Source: Pseudovirgaria hyperparasitica (Eukaryota > Ascomycota > Dothideomycetes > Acrospermales > Acrospermaceae). From it: a stretch of DNA of 64,000 nt. The position numbers and the translations under genes were made by a program. Positions 1-11,533 of the stretch are shown in pieces (position 1 is the first letter of the stretch; every line of letters begins with the position of its first letter). The stretch lies in contig NW_022985556.1 of the NCBI RefSeq assembly GCF_010093815.1, positions 37,339 through 101,338 on the forward strand. Direction: 5' to 3'. A model generated the notes under the pieces. It was not told the DNA's origin and searched no databases. It worked only from the letters and a program-made list of their open reading frames with translations.

Positions 1-3000
1 GCTTTCTTTACTAATTACTACTTTTATACTAATATTACTACTTTACTAATATTTATTATAGGTTTCTAAGTATCTTCGTTAGGATTATATCCTTTCTAAT
101 AAATTTTATATAGCTATGTACTATCTTTAGCACGTTACTAGCTAAGTATCTACTTAACTTCGTAGATATCTATACCTTCTTACGTAACTACTTTATATAG
201 TATCTATTTAGAATAATCCGGTAATAATAAGGTATGAAATAGCTCGAGAAGCGTAATATAGAATATATTATATATCTTTAATATAGGAGGGAGTTATAAC
301 TCGTACGCCTAGTTATTAATTACACGAGTAATCTTATTTAGATCTATTATTATATAGTTAAGCTTCTTCTTTAGTCTAATACTATGAATATTCTTACTAT
401 TTAGTAAAACTTTATCCCTAATATTTAAGATTATAGGTTTTCTACCCTTATTATAGTGCGATTTACTATAATCTATAGTATCTTATAGTAACTTTATAAT
501 ACTTCTTTACGTTTAGAATAGTTCTATAGTAATTTCTATTACTTTAACGTTAGGTCGTTCTACTTTAAACTAAGTCCCTAAGAACTATATATTATAGTTC
601 TAACCGAAGTTTACTTTAAACGGACTCACGTAGGTTAACGTATATTAGCTATTATTATATACGAATTCCGCGATATAGACTAACCTTACCTAGTTATTCT
701 ACTTATAGTTATAATATACGCGTAAATACGCCTCGACTATCTAATTCTACCGCTCCGTCTACCTATCTATTTATAGATAGAATATAGTACTAAGTTTCCG
801 CTTAATTCCTAGCGTATAGTAGAAATCCTTCTAAAATTTAGACGTTATCTATAGACCTCTATCCGAAACTATACTATTTAGTATACTATAGAGCCGGACT
901 ACGTCACGGAGTAGTATATCTATAAGATCCGGTACTTAGATCGTCTTCCTTATAGGGATATAGTATAATATCTTTATAAATCTATCTAGAACTACGAGTA
1001 AACTATTATAAATATATCTAGAATACTTACTTAGGGGTAGATCTATAATAAAATCCATTAATAATTTCTTCCATGCCTCCTTTAGCATAGGTAATAGCCT
1101 TAATTTACTATATAGTAAGTGTCTATATACTTTCGTATACTAGTAAACGTTACACGTTTTTATATAGTCTTTTATATATTTATAAAGACCCGGCTAGTCG
1201 TATGTCCTTCGGATTAAATCGACCGTCCTTATAATACTAAAGTACTCTACTAACGCGTAATCGTGCTATTCCCTTAAAATATTAATTTATAAGCCGCCTT
1301 CTAGCACGTAGAGTCGGCCTTAGAAGTAGATCGCGTCCGATTATCGTTTCTATCTTAATAACTATAGCGGATCTATAGCGCTTCCTTTTATACTTATAAC
1401 TTTCTTTACTAATGTATCGGAATTCTAGGTAGATTTAATTAAGTCTTTAAGGGTTTTCTTAGTTTCTTAGACGTTTATTTAGATTACTTAATACCCGCTC
1501 TAATTCCTGCGGAGAATCGCCGAAAGTATCCTAGCTTCTAGTATTCTATTAGATAACTAGTCTTATAGTATCTAAAGTATAGTATAGTCTAACTTATACT
1601 AACTATCTACGTTATTCTATAACGATTTCTTATAATCTTTACGCCGCGATAGAGGATTAGCTTTATTCTCTCTTCTAGCTTTATATAAGATTTTAAAGTT
1701 AAATATTAATATCCACTTAGCCTAACGTACTTATTAGCGATTAAGGACCTTAGTTAATATAAAGTAATATAGATTTATATAATCCGATAATAATTCGATC
1801 TAATATACGGAGTCTTCTAAATAATATTACTATTACTTAAAACTCTTAATAATTACGAGTAGTTCCTAGTTATATATATTATAACGCGTCTCTATATCCG
1901 CCATTTTATAGGAAAAGAAAGTAACCGGGTACTATTATACCTTATCTTTTATATCTTTATATGGTTAACTAATAATTCTAGTAATTATAAATTCTAACGC
2001 GTTAGTTTTAATCCGAATATACTTCTCGAGATTAAAATACCTAAGAATCGGCGTAGTTATAAAGTAATTCTTTAACGATCGGAACATATCTTATACTTCT
2101 AGCGTTAACTATATCTCGACCGATTTAGCTTTACGCTATGCTCGCCTACCTATAGAGATTTTACCGCCATTCTCTATAAGTTTATTAAGCGGCGCCGTAA
2201 TTCGTAAGAAGCCTATAATAAATTTATAATAATAGTTTACGAAACCTATAAATATTCTAATTTAACGTATAGTAGTAGGTTCTAGCTATTCTATAATAGT
2301 CTTTATACGCTCCGGCTCCATTTTTAGGCCGCTATATATTATAATAAAGCCGAGAAACCTAACTTCTTATTAGTAAAACTTATATTTAGATAATTTTATG
2401 TAGAGTTTTTACTACCTTAGATAATTTAGTACCGATTTCACGTGTTCTTTATAATTCTATATACTATTAGAGTAAATTAGTATATTATTAAGATAAACTA
2501 CGTAAATCACGTTAAGTAATTCTACGAGTATAGTATTAATATATTCTTAAAACGCTCCTAGCGCATTTATTAGCCTGAATAGTATAATAGTATACTTAAA
2601 ATAACTATATCTAGTCCGAAATACGGTTTTCTACTTATCTCCGTAACGAATTTAAAGCCGGTAATATATATCTCGTAAATCTAGCTTTATAAAGTACTTT
2701 ACCTTTATTAATTAGTCTTAAGATTTACTAACTAGTGGTAATAGGTAACGATTCTTCTTAGTTACTATATTTAGTACCTAATAGTCGACGTATAGATATA
2801 AACTTCTATCTTTCTTCTTTACGAAGAGAATAGATGCGCCGGCCGATAACGTACTATAACGTATCTAGCCTCTTTTAAGGTATTCTTTAATATATTTACG
2901 AAGAACTTTAAGTTCTAGTCTTAAAAGTAGATAAAGTAGGCTATAAGGGATATCTACTCCCTCTTCGAGCTCGATCTTTAGCTTATACGGCCCGTGATTA

Positions 3001-5890
3001 GGGAGAAGTAATGTATCTTCTACCGAAAATATATCTATATACTATGAATATACGTCGGGTAGCGTGTCTTCGCCCCGATTATTACTATCGTTCTTATCTT
3101 TATCGATAATTAATAAGAATATAAGATAGATTAGCGATAATCGGGTCCGCACGGCGAGGTTCTATACCTCCTTACTAATAGTTATAACTTACTAGTATAA
3201 TTTACTATGGTATTATCGGAACATTAATATCTTCTTCTAAAAATTAAGGATAGGGTTTAGGCGTCTAAGCTAAGGCATCCCTAGAATTATATTCTATTAG
3301 CTAATATTAGCTATAATAAATTTATTAGATATCTACTATTTTATTATCTTTAAGTTATGAACTTTATAATTCGTTATAGCTTTACCTAAAGTTCTAACTT
3401 TATATCTATTAACTACGATAGTTCGGCTAACTTTACCGAGATCGTATAATAATCTATACTTCTTTATAAGAATTAACGAAATATAGTTATCTTCTATACT
3501 AGTATCTATAAGGGCCTATATAGTTTTATTACTATTTACTATAGGTAATAATACTTTTAGTAATATTAGGTCTTTACTTACTAGAAGGCGCTACGGCTCC
3601 TTCTAAGTATATATAATTTAGCTAAGGACGTAGTTAGGTCTTATATACTAGTCTATTCTTTTTTCGGATTCTTATAGTTAGGCGAAATATATTCTATTTC
3701 TCTATACTTATAGTAATGAAGTGCGCTATAATCCTACTATTTTACGATAGGCGTTATATTTAAGCCTATGCCTTATCCTTTTCCGTGTTAAGAAGTACCG
3801 CCTTAATTATTTTAGTATTCTCTTAACGCGTTTCTACCCTAATTTATACTCTTCTAGCGCTAATCGCGGTAAGGTTACTCTTAATTAAACGTATTTAATC
3901 GACCTCGTTTCTAACCCGTATAGGGTTCGTTGGTTTTACCTAGAGAGCCGCGTTCCTTAAGGATGCGGTAGTATTTATTAGCTTTCTCCTCTAATTTATA
4001 TAGATAGTTAAAACTTAATAATACTATTCCTAGTCTTTCGCGGATTAACGGAAGTAGTACTTCACAAAACTAGAATATACAAATATTTTCCTATAGCGTA
4101 GGGATATTATTCTATAGGTTTTAGAGGTATTATAGTAGTTAAGTAGGTGTCTAGTTCGGTCGTTATACTACGCTTCTTAACTTAGATAGTACCTTTCTTT
4201 TACGTTCTCTATCCGTTCCGAGGGTATTTAGTATAAATATAGCTAAATATTCCTAGGTTATCGTAGATAGTAGCTATACTTCCTTCTATCTATCCTATTA
4301 ATCGTGGGATTATAAGTCTAGGTATTATTCTCTAAATAAAATACGTTATACTTTAGTAGAAAAGAGTAGAGAGTTATTAAGAAAGTACTTTTCGTAGTCT
4401 CGCTTCTAGTCTTTCTACTCCTTTTAGTTCTTCCCTATAAATATAGTCAGGTCTTTAGATTTTAGTATACCTAGAGAAGGAGTAGGGTAAATCGGTAATA
4501 AAGCGGCCGGGTATATGGTAGATTATTATAACTCTAATAGTAGGTGAACTAATTCCACCTAAATTAGTATAGGAAGTCGTCTACCTACTATCGTTTAGCG
4601 TAGTTCTTTAAGAGACTCCTTAAGTTCTTATCTCTTTATAAGGAGTTTCGCGCGTTCTATCTATTCTTTAAGGGTTTAAATCTCTTAAGTCTAATTTACG
4701 ATATATTCCTAAAGTTTGGCGATGGTTTATTATAATACCTTACATGGCTCCGCCACAACTCATTATCCGGCTTTATATTATTAGAAGTTACTTAGCGTAT
4801 CTACTATTTCTTTATCTAAAAGCTCCGTAATTCGGTCTAATATTTCTACTTCTCGGTTAGAAACGGTTAGAATTAATACTAATTATAGAGGATCCCTATT
4901 ATTTAATATAGTATTACTTATCTCTATAGTAGATCGTGTCGACCTTCTCGGTTCTAGTTAGACTATCTTAACTATAGTACTATATAGAGAGTAATTCGAA
5001 TATAAGAATAGAGTTATTAGATAGTAGTATAGTTAGATAGAATAATAGAGTATATTCTATTATAGAACGAATTACTACTAAACTCTTTCGGTAGAAATCT
5101 AAGAGTATATATATAAAGGGACGCCGATCTATCTAGCACGTAACTATTTACCGCCCTTTACGTTACCTCCTAACCCTGTTAGCTAAGGTATATATAGGTC
5201 GGGTTCTACCTAAGGCTAAGTCCTAATATAGACTATATAAACTAATTTCTACTTATTAGAAATTAACCTCGTATAAGAGTAAGACTACTCTATAAATACA
5301 TTTCTATATCCCTCTATGAACTATTAGACTACTATTCTACGTCTTTACTTATTATAATATAGAACTACTTAAACTTTATAAAGAAGCCCTTTATCTCTAC
5401 TACGTCCTCTACTATAATATATATAGACTCTTATACCTTCTACTTTATCTTTTTATACTTAGAATTACGTACTAGCTATTATATAACCTAGTTACATCTA
5501 ATTAGACGTGGTATATAGTTAAAACTAGGCTTAGTATTATATATAAGAATACTCTCTATAGTACTCTAAATCTACCTAATTAAAGTAGATATACTAATCT
5601 TATTATAGTAGTATATATACTCCTTAAGGGTAAGCTCCTTCTAAGGATTAAGTCTATTAGAAGTCTTAGTTTATATAGTTTTTAGTAGTCTACTATAACT
5701 ATAATATAAGATATAATAGTATATAGCGCGATAATAACGCGCTAATACTACTAATAATCTAAATTTTATGTCCCAAAAGTCACGAATAGTAGATTAGATC
5801 TTCTCCGCCTTATTTTAATATATATAAGATACTTTAGATATAGTAGTATTACTATATTTAAATATATTATCTATATAGTACTATTAAAGT
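1..5890 (-). mobile_element. RIP-eroded fossil Ty3/Gypsy LTR retrotransposon
   Basis: The block is very AT-rich with almost no CpA or TpG, the mark of repeat-induced point mutation. Read on the minus strand, it keeps recognisable pieces in Ty3/Gypsy order: a gag region with a possible zinc knuckle (about 4,900-3,650), a reverse transcriptase (about 2,850-2,100), an RNase H stretch (about 2,000-1,450) and an integrase (about 1,450-600). The leader or 5' LTR probably lies between about 4,950 and 5,890, with a TATA-like run near 5,108. The 3' end lies off the left edge. The element is thoroughly broken, with dozens of breaks and no usable reading frame. Heavy RIP suggests an old or repeatedly mutated copy; with only one LTR in view it cannot be dated. 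Confidence 0.85.
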
Positions 5891-5913
5891 GTATATGTAC
5901 GTTTAAGTCGGGA

Positions 5914-5942
5914 GCACTTCGGAGGTTATAACTCCGAAGTGC
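5914..5942. repeat. perfect inverted repeat at the edge of the AT-rich block
   Basis: Two 11-base arms (GCACTTCGGAG and CTCCGAAGTGC) flank a 7-base loop, giving a perfect hairpin on either strand. It sits where the AT-rich, CpA-poor DNA changes to ordinary composition. It may belong to the retroelement terminus or be a separate insertion footprint; the sequence does not decide. Confidence 0.7.
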
Positions 5943-6637
5943 GTGGGACGGGTAGGGTAGAACCCTGTTCAATCCTTCCTTTAAATTGATCTGCTCGAAT
6001 CACCTCATCATTACATTTGTCCATATAGCTTCTGTGTACTCGCGGACTGCACAGCCAAGGGTGTAAACTATACTTTACATAACATAGACATTCTACAGTC
6101 ATATATAACATCTCATAGAAAGGCGCTTCCCTCCCAAGAAAGTATTCAGTCGCAATTTAAATAGCCCAGATAACCACCATACACGTCAGAAAATCATCAG
6201 TCTACAAAAACGTATGCTCAAGTCAAAACAAATATGAGCCATTAATGCAGCAACGCATCAATGATGGGAAAGAAGTGTAACTGAAGAGGCTAGAGAGTCA
6301 TGCAACGTTGCGTACAGTTAAGTCAATGATACAGGAAGTCACGAGCGAAGCACTGCCTTCTGGCTGCTAGAGAGCATGCTCGGCACTAACTCATGACAGT
6401 TCCGGGGGTCTATGATAGCTTCTTCCTGTACCACTACGTAGCGTGAAAAGTACTAGCAGGGTTGGCATGTCAGCTGGCGGATATGAGGCTGAGGGGAACA
6501 ATAAGATGAGGGATGTGTATCTAATTTGGGGATCCTGTAGAGTAAGTTATGTGGATCTAGGGGTGATGCTGCTCTCGAGGCATTCAATCCGATTCTCGGC
6601 TGTCGCAGCCCTAAATCCGACGGCTGTGCCTACACAT
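5943..6637. other. gene-free gap between AT-rich block and P450
   Basis: Composition is ordinary and CpA/TpG are present again. I see no convincing gene. The right-hand part is probably the 3' untranslated region of the P450 gene. Confidence 0.5.
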
Positions 6638-8329
6638 CTAAACTGTTGCCAGTGTAACTCTGAGTTTGAATTTGGTATTGAAGGCCAACTGCCGCACAAA
6701 CCAGCCATTATCGGTCACCCACTCCTTTTCTGGTTGATCAAGTTCGATCTGCATAACAATATGTCAGTCACCATCACGAACACACCCATTATTCCTACAG
6801 AAACTCACCTCAAACCTCCTCAGAAAACTCGGAACCAACTTATATACCTCCAACAGACTAATATTTCTCCCGATACATGTCCTTGCTCCTGCGCCAAAGT
6901 GAAACATTGTTGCTTTCATGTCCCTCAGTTTTTCCGGCTTCGCGTCAATCCACCGCTCAGGTCTGAACGCATCAACGTCCTCTCCGAAGACCTCTGGACG
7001 TCGGTGTAGGACCCAAGCGTTGCAACCCACAATTGTGCCTCCAGGGATATGCTCGTCACATATGGTTATTCCTTTTGCTGGAACAACACGTTCAAGGAGC
7101 AAGCCAGCCGCAGGATGAAGACGAAACGATTCTTGGATGACTGCGTCGAGGTAAGGCAGTTTTTGGGATTCAGACCAGGAGACGAGGCCATTGTCCCGGG
7201 ATTCAATTGTACCGTCTAAGACAGCGGCGTCGAGCTCGGCCATGAGCTTATTGTATGCGATGGGATTGCGTAGCAGGTAGTAGAATACAGCGGAGAGGGA
7301 GATGGCGGTGGTTTCAGAGCCGGCAAAAACCATACTGACGCAGGAAGTCAAGACCTGTGTATCGGTCATGAATTGTGGGTGGTCGTGTGCTGCGGCGTTG
7401 AATTTGGAGAGGAGGTCAACGCCGCCTTTGTTTCCTGACGCATCTGCCGGGAGGCCGTTTTCTTTGATCTTCTGCATCTCGACAGCGCGTTCTTGCGAAC
7501 GAGATAGAGCAAACTGTGTTATAGGAAAGACATTTTTGCTTAAACCCCATCTTTCAGCGAGAAGTTTGAGTGGGTTCTTTTCTAATAAGAGGTCGATGAT
7601 AGGCATTTGACCCACCGGGCCGGCGTAGCTGAGGAAGCGGAAGAGGAAGGCGATGACACCGTCTACGTCTTCATTTTTCTCGACGAAGCCGAGACGTTTG
7701 CTCCAGGTAAGGTCACCAATGACGTCGAAAGCAAAGAACTGGAGCCACTGAGAGAAGTTGCAGCATCGGTTTGTCTGCACGTAGAGGCGCTCTGTCTGGT
7801 CGAGGAAGATGGTCAGGGTGGAGTTGACTAAAGGCTCGTATGAAACAAGGGAGCTCATAGCAAAGGCGCTGTTGACGCAGCGTCTATATTTGGCGTGGTA
7901 GTCTTCATCTGTGGTTGAAAACAGACTTGGTAAGCGCCTCCCTTTGGACGTTGCTTGTTGTACGGGGTAGAAATCGGACTGTGACCGGGTCAGTGTTGCT
8001 TATTTATATCTTATCAGACGTACTTTGACGAATCCCTTATTGAGACCATAAATGGATTTTATTGCCTTAGGATCTGCAAATGAGAGCACATTGGGGGCCA
8101 GGCGGACGATATCTCCAAGCTCTTTGTGTAAACGTATGTGAGTTTGCTCAGGCTTTCTACCAAGAGCATCAGAGAACCTCCACAGATCGGTGTATGATGC
8201 CAACCAGGGGCCTGGATATTTGCTGAGACCACGCTGATACTTGTTCCAAACAAAATATGCTGGGACTAATATGCTTGATATGAGGAACCAGTGATGGGAC
8301 GCAAATGCGACAACATCGTTAACAATCAT
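6638..8329 (-). CDS. cytochrome P450 monooxygenase (pisatin-demethylase-like)
   Basis: A haem-thiolate monooxygenase, probably anchored in the ER membrane; substrate unknown. Exons 8329-8024, 7978-6809 and 6748-6638 join in frame to 528 residues, normal for a fungal P450. Introns of 45 and 60 nt are GT-AG with CTGAC branch sites. An N-terminal hydrophobic anchor is followed by a proline-rich hinge (KYPGPW). The I-helix has AGSETT (about 321-326), the K-helix has ESFR (about 385-388), and the haem loop FHFGAGARTCIG carries the Cys ligand near residue 470. The C-terminal exon begins IELDQPEKEW, as in pisatin-demethylase-type P450s. An in-frame ATG at 8362 is an alternative start. It is divergent from SCS3, and its 3' end lies about 0.7 kb from the RIP block, an accessory setting. 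All key motifs are intact. Confidence 0.92.
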
Positions 8330-9371
8330 GATATGAAGCGTCGGACACTTTGGAAGTAACACGATTTATGCCCTATAAGAGAAATAGAAGAAGTAGGGGC
8401 ATACAAGTGCTAAGAGCGACGTATATTAACATATGCTTTTCATGGATCTAAATTTAGGATCCATATGTATGTGAACACCAAGTACCTATGTACCGCCAAA
8501 ATCCGAAATGTCGCGCCTGACAGTCACGAGTGCGATACAGCGGAGTTCGGCAGTTGATTGTCGGTCAAATTGTGGAGGTAATATGTAGTGTGGACGGCTT
8601 GAGGGAATGTGGGGAAGCTTGAGTCGCAGAGGATTTCCTACACAGCCAACCAGAACTTGATACAATCTATAGCCCTGTTGGCCTAGCAATAGGCTCGATG
8701 GACTTACTCAGAGCCCGAACTGCGACTCACAGATATAATGGAGTGAAAGCAGCGATATAACTGCAAACTAACACATTCCCTTTGCTACCCAGTACTGATG
8801 TCTCCGTCTTGCAACTGCCGAAGATCGCGACCTATGGTGGCCATGCGACGTGTACAGCATGTGCTACGTGTACATACCGGCAGATGAACAAGGCCGAAAT
8901 CTCGAATGATTTTTCTTGCTCTCGGATCGCACATGTAAATTGATGCCTGCGATCTCAGAGAGAGAAGGACAGTTGGAAGCCCGCGCGCGCGAGAAGCATT
9001 CTGGGGATTCGCAATCCCTCCAAGGTCAAGGATCAGAGAGTTAGCAAAGTTGTCGTAACTGAACCAAAGGCTAACGCGTGGAAGAGGCTGTAGGAGATAT
9101 TTCGATGCCTTGCTCATATGGCTATGATGATGTTGTGGTGTTGCAGGTGCAGGCTGCTCAATCGTATTACTAACTTAGGACAACGCCACCTACGGCAGGC
9201 AGCCTGGAGGGAGTGTTTTTCTTCGCGACGTCATTCCGGTCACAAATCTCCAGGCTTCTTCAATTCCACAAGCGCATGTCCCCTCCGGCTATTCGTCTTC
9301 ACCATTCTCCTACCCATAAACTCTCTGCCTTTGTCCTATACTCAAACATCCTGTCACCATCATCACTCAAC
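8330..9371. promoter_or_regulatory. divergent intergenic region, P450 / SCS3
   Basis: This 1.04-kb gap separates the start codons of two divergent genes and must hold both promoters. Short open frames here look like chance. The last 100 bases before SCS3 are rich in pyrimidines, as is common upstream of fungal start codons. Confidence 0.45.
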
Positions 9372-10379
9372 ATGGCGACGCGAAGAAATCATACCTCGAC
9401 CTCGCACTCACATTTTGTCGACCGCACAATTCCGTCGGCCACACCTACACTGCAAGCCCAGCAACGGTCCCCCTTCCTCCCGACCCGCCTCGAAGCCCTG
9501 CTCATCGCAATCTACCCGACGACCCTCTTCCTGGGCTCACTATTCAGCACACTTTCCAGCACAACCCGATCCGCTCCTTACTCATCCGCCCTCCAATCAC
9601 ATCCTCCCGAATCCGCGCCAAGCTACTTCGCACAGAAGAAAAACATCTTCAACGTCTACTTCGTGAAGATTGGTTGGTTCTGGACCACACTCGCGCTCCT
9701 GGTATTTGTTGTCACCAACCCGACTCTCGGACCTCCACTATGGCCCTCATTAACGAGGAGGAGGGCACAGAGTGTACTGAGGTGGGCTTTGGCGACATGC
9801 GTGTGGATGTTTACGACACAGTGGTTTTTCGGGCCGCCGCTGATCGATCGTGGGTTCCGCATCACGGGGGGCATTTGTGAGATGTTGATCGATAGCGATG
9901 CCGCAGAGACAAAACCTTTGCTGAGAGAGGGCAAGGAGATATTGACGAGTGCAGCGTGTCGCTTCGCGGGAGGTCGATGGAATGGCGGGTACGATATCTC
10001 GGGACATGTTTTCTTGCTTATCCTCGGTAGCGCGCTGCTGTGGTTAGAGATCCTGCCGGCGATGTCGAAGGCGGAGGGCTTGCGGGATGGTAGGAGTGTG
10101 CAGTTACAGAACGGACGTGTTGCGACGGCGGCGAGTGTGAAGGATACTAGGGATACGGAAGGGGATGGCGATAAAGACGTAACTGGGTACGGCGTTAATG
10201 TTGCGCTCGGCATTGCTGCACTCATGTGGTGGATGCTGCTCATGACCGCTGCTTACTTCCATACTTGGCCCGAGAAATTCACGGGACTTTTGGTTGCATT
10301 TGGTGGCCTTTACGTCATATACTTCGTCCCTCGGGGCGTGCCCATCTTGAGATCAATAGTAGGCATGCCAGGAGTTTAG
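9372..10379 (+). CDS. SCS3: Scs3/FIT family ER membrane protein (acyl-CoA diphosphatase)
   Basis: FIT2/Scs3 proteins sit in the ER membrane, hydrolyse acyl-CoA and support lipid-droplet budding and phospholipid homeostasis. The single exon gives 335 residues with several hydrophobic segments. The two family histidines are present: His212 in YDISGHVFLL and His297 in AYFHTWPEKFTG, matching the catalytic pair known from FIT2. The chosen ATG at 9372 gives the first family-like sequence; the frame is open further upstream to 9213 and includes another ATG, but that extension is serine/proline-rich and poorly hydrophobic. The loop between the histidines (about 231-270) is long and charged. It converges on the Rab5 gene with only 263 bases between stop codons. 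Confidence 0.9.
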   Translation: MATRRNHTSTSHSHFVDRTIPSATPTLQAQQRSPFLPTRLEALLIAIYPTTLFLGSLFSTLSSTTRSAPYSSALQSHPPESAPSYFAQKKNIFNVYFVKIGWFWTTLALLVFVVTNPTLGPPLWPSLTRRRAQSVLRWALATCVWMFTTQWFFGPPLIDRGFRITGGICEMLIDSDAAETKPLLREGKEILTSAACRFAGGRWNGGYDISGHVFLLILGSALLWLEILPAMSKAEGLRDGRSVQLQNGRVATAASVKDTRDTEGDGDKDVTGYGVNVALGIAALMWWMLLMTAAYFHTWPEKFTGLLVAFGGLYVIYFVPRGVPILRSIVGMPGV

Positions 10380-10642
10380 ATCACAAGATATTGGCCCGTA
10401 GACGGACTCGTAATTCTGCCCGGCTAGCATTATCTCATCTCAAATCAAGACATTATGTCTATAATTAGTAATATGAATGGATGTATGTGTACGCCTATCA
10501 TCTTCTTCGATATACATGACATGGTTAGTTAAAAAGTTGTGCAGGAGCACTCCATGAGTCCACACAAACAGGCTCACCCAAACACCCACTGGCTGGGCGC
10601 GTAGATACAGTTCGCTGTACCCTACACTTGTACCATAACACA

Positions 10643-11533
10643 CTAACATGCGCAGCCCTCTTTCGCACCAGCCGGATCCTGTCCGCCAGTCAAGTTCACC
10701 CTGCTAGTATCCTCTGGCCTGCTGCCACCCAGATTTGTGTTACCACCCACACCACGCGGTCCCTTCAAACTAGTCTCCGGAATCGCATTCGCAATCGCCG
10801 TAAAAACCTCTGCAACATTTTGCCCGGTCTTCGCCGAGGTCTCAAAAAACAAGAGACTCTCCTCATCCGCATACCCCTTTGCCGTCTTCGTAGGCACCTT
10901 GCGCGCATTCGCATTCTCGTTCTCTTCGCTCTCAGCTACCTCCTCATCACCCTCCGTTGTACCCGCTGCATCAGCATCAGACTCATCATTTGTGACAGGA
11001 GAGTCGTCGGAGGCTAGGTCGGCCTTGTTACCGACGAGCGCAATTACGATGCCTGGAGAGGCTTGACGCTGGAGTTCGGCAACCCAGTGTTGGGCTTTTG
11101 TGAGAGACGTAGGCTTCGTAATGTCGTAGACGACAAGTGCGGCTTGGGCGTTGCGGTAGTACATGGGCGCCAGGCTGGCGAAACGTTCTTGGCCGGCGGT
11201 ATCCCAGATCTCGAATTTGATGGTACGGGTTGGGAGATTGCATTTTTGAGTAAGGAAGGCGGCTAGAAGGGAATGTCAGCCAGTTCGGATTCAACCAGTA
11301 CGTTCTGGTAGATGATCAATTGCGTACCCCCTATTGTAGGCTCTTTATTTTCTTGAAAATCATTATTCACAAACCGCATGACGAGCGAGGACTGCGATAC
11401 TTTATCAGTAGGGAGATCAAGAGCGCAGCATACTGATCAACATATAACGGACCTTTCCTACTGCAGCTTCACCCAAAAGTACAAGCTTGACGCTGCTGCT
11501 TGGCTTAGGCGCTGTGGCTCCTGAGTCTGCCAT
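10643..11533 (-). CDS. VPS21: Rab5-family GTPase (Vps21/Ypt51-like) with acidic insert
   Basis: Rab5 GTPases direct early-endosome fusion and vacuolar sorting. Exons 11533-11453, 11391-11328 and 11262-10643 (introns 61 and 65 nt, GT-AG) give 254 residues. The P-loop GEAAVGKSS (about 21-29), switch I with PTIGAAF, switch [16 protein letters not shown] (about 127) and ETSAK (about 189) are intact. The C terminus ends Cys-Ala-Cys, a prenylation signal. About 60 residues separate NKAD from ETSAK, against roughly 25 in ordinary Rab5; the extra part (about 132-170) is rich in Asp, Glu, Ser and Ala. It could be a divergent paralogue such as Ypt52/53, but the switch regions favour Rab5. Confidence 0.92.

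Noticed and set aside
6443-7009. Plus-strand open frame of 188 codons
   Set aside because: It overlaps the last exons of the P450 on the other strand and has no family resemblance.
9656-10243. Long minus-strand open frame (195 codons)
   Set aside because: It lies antisense to the SCS3 gene, whose family match is clear; it has no recognisable features.
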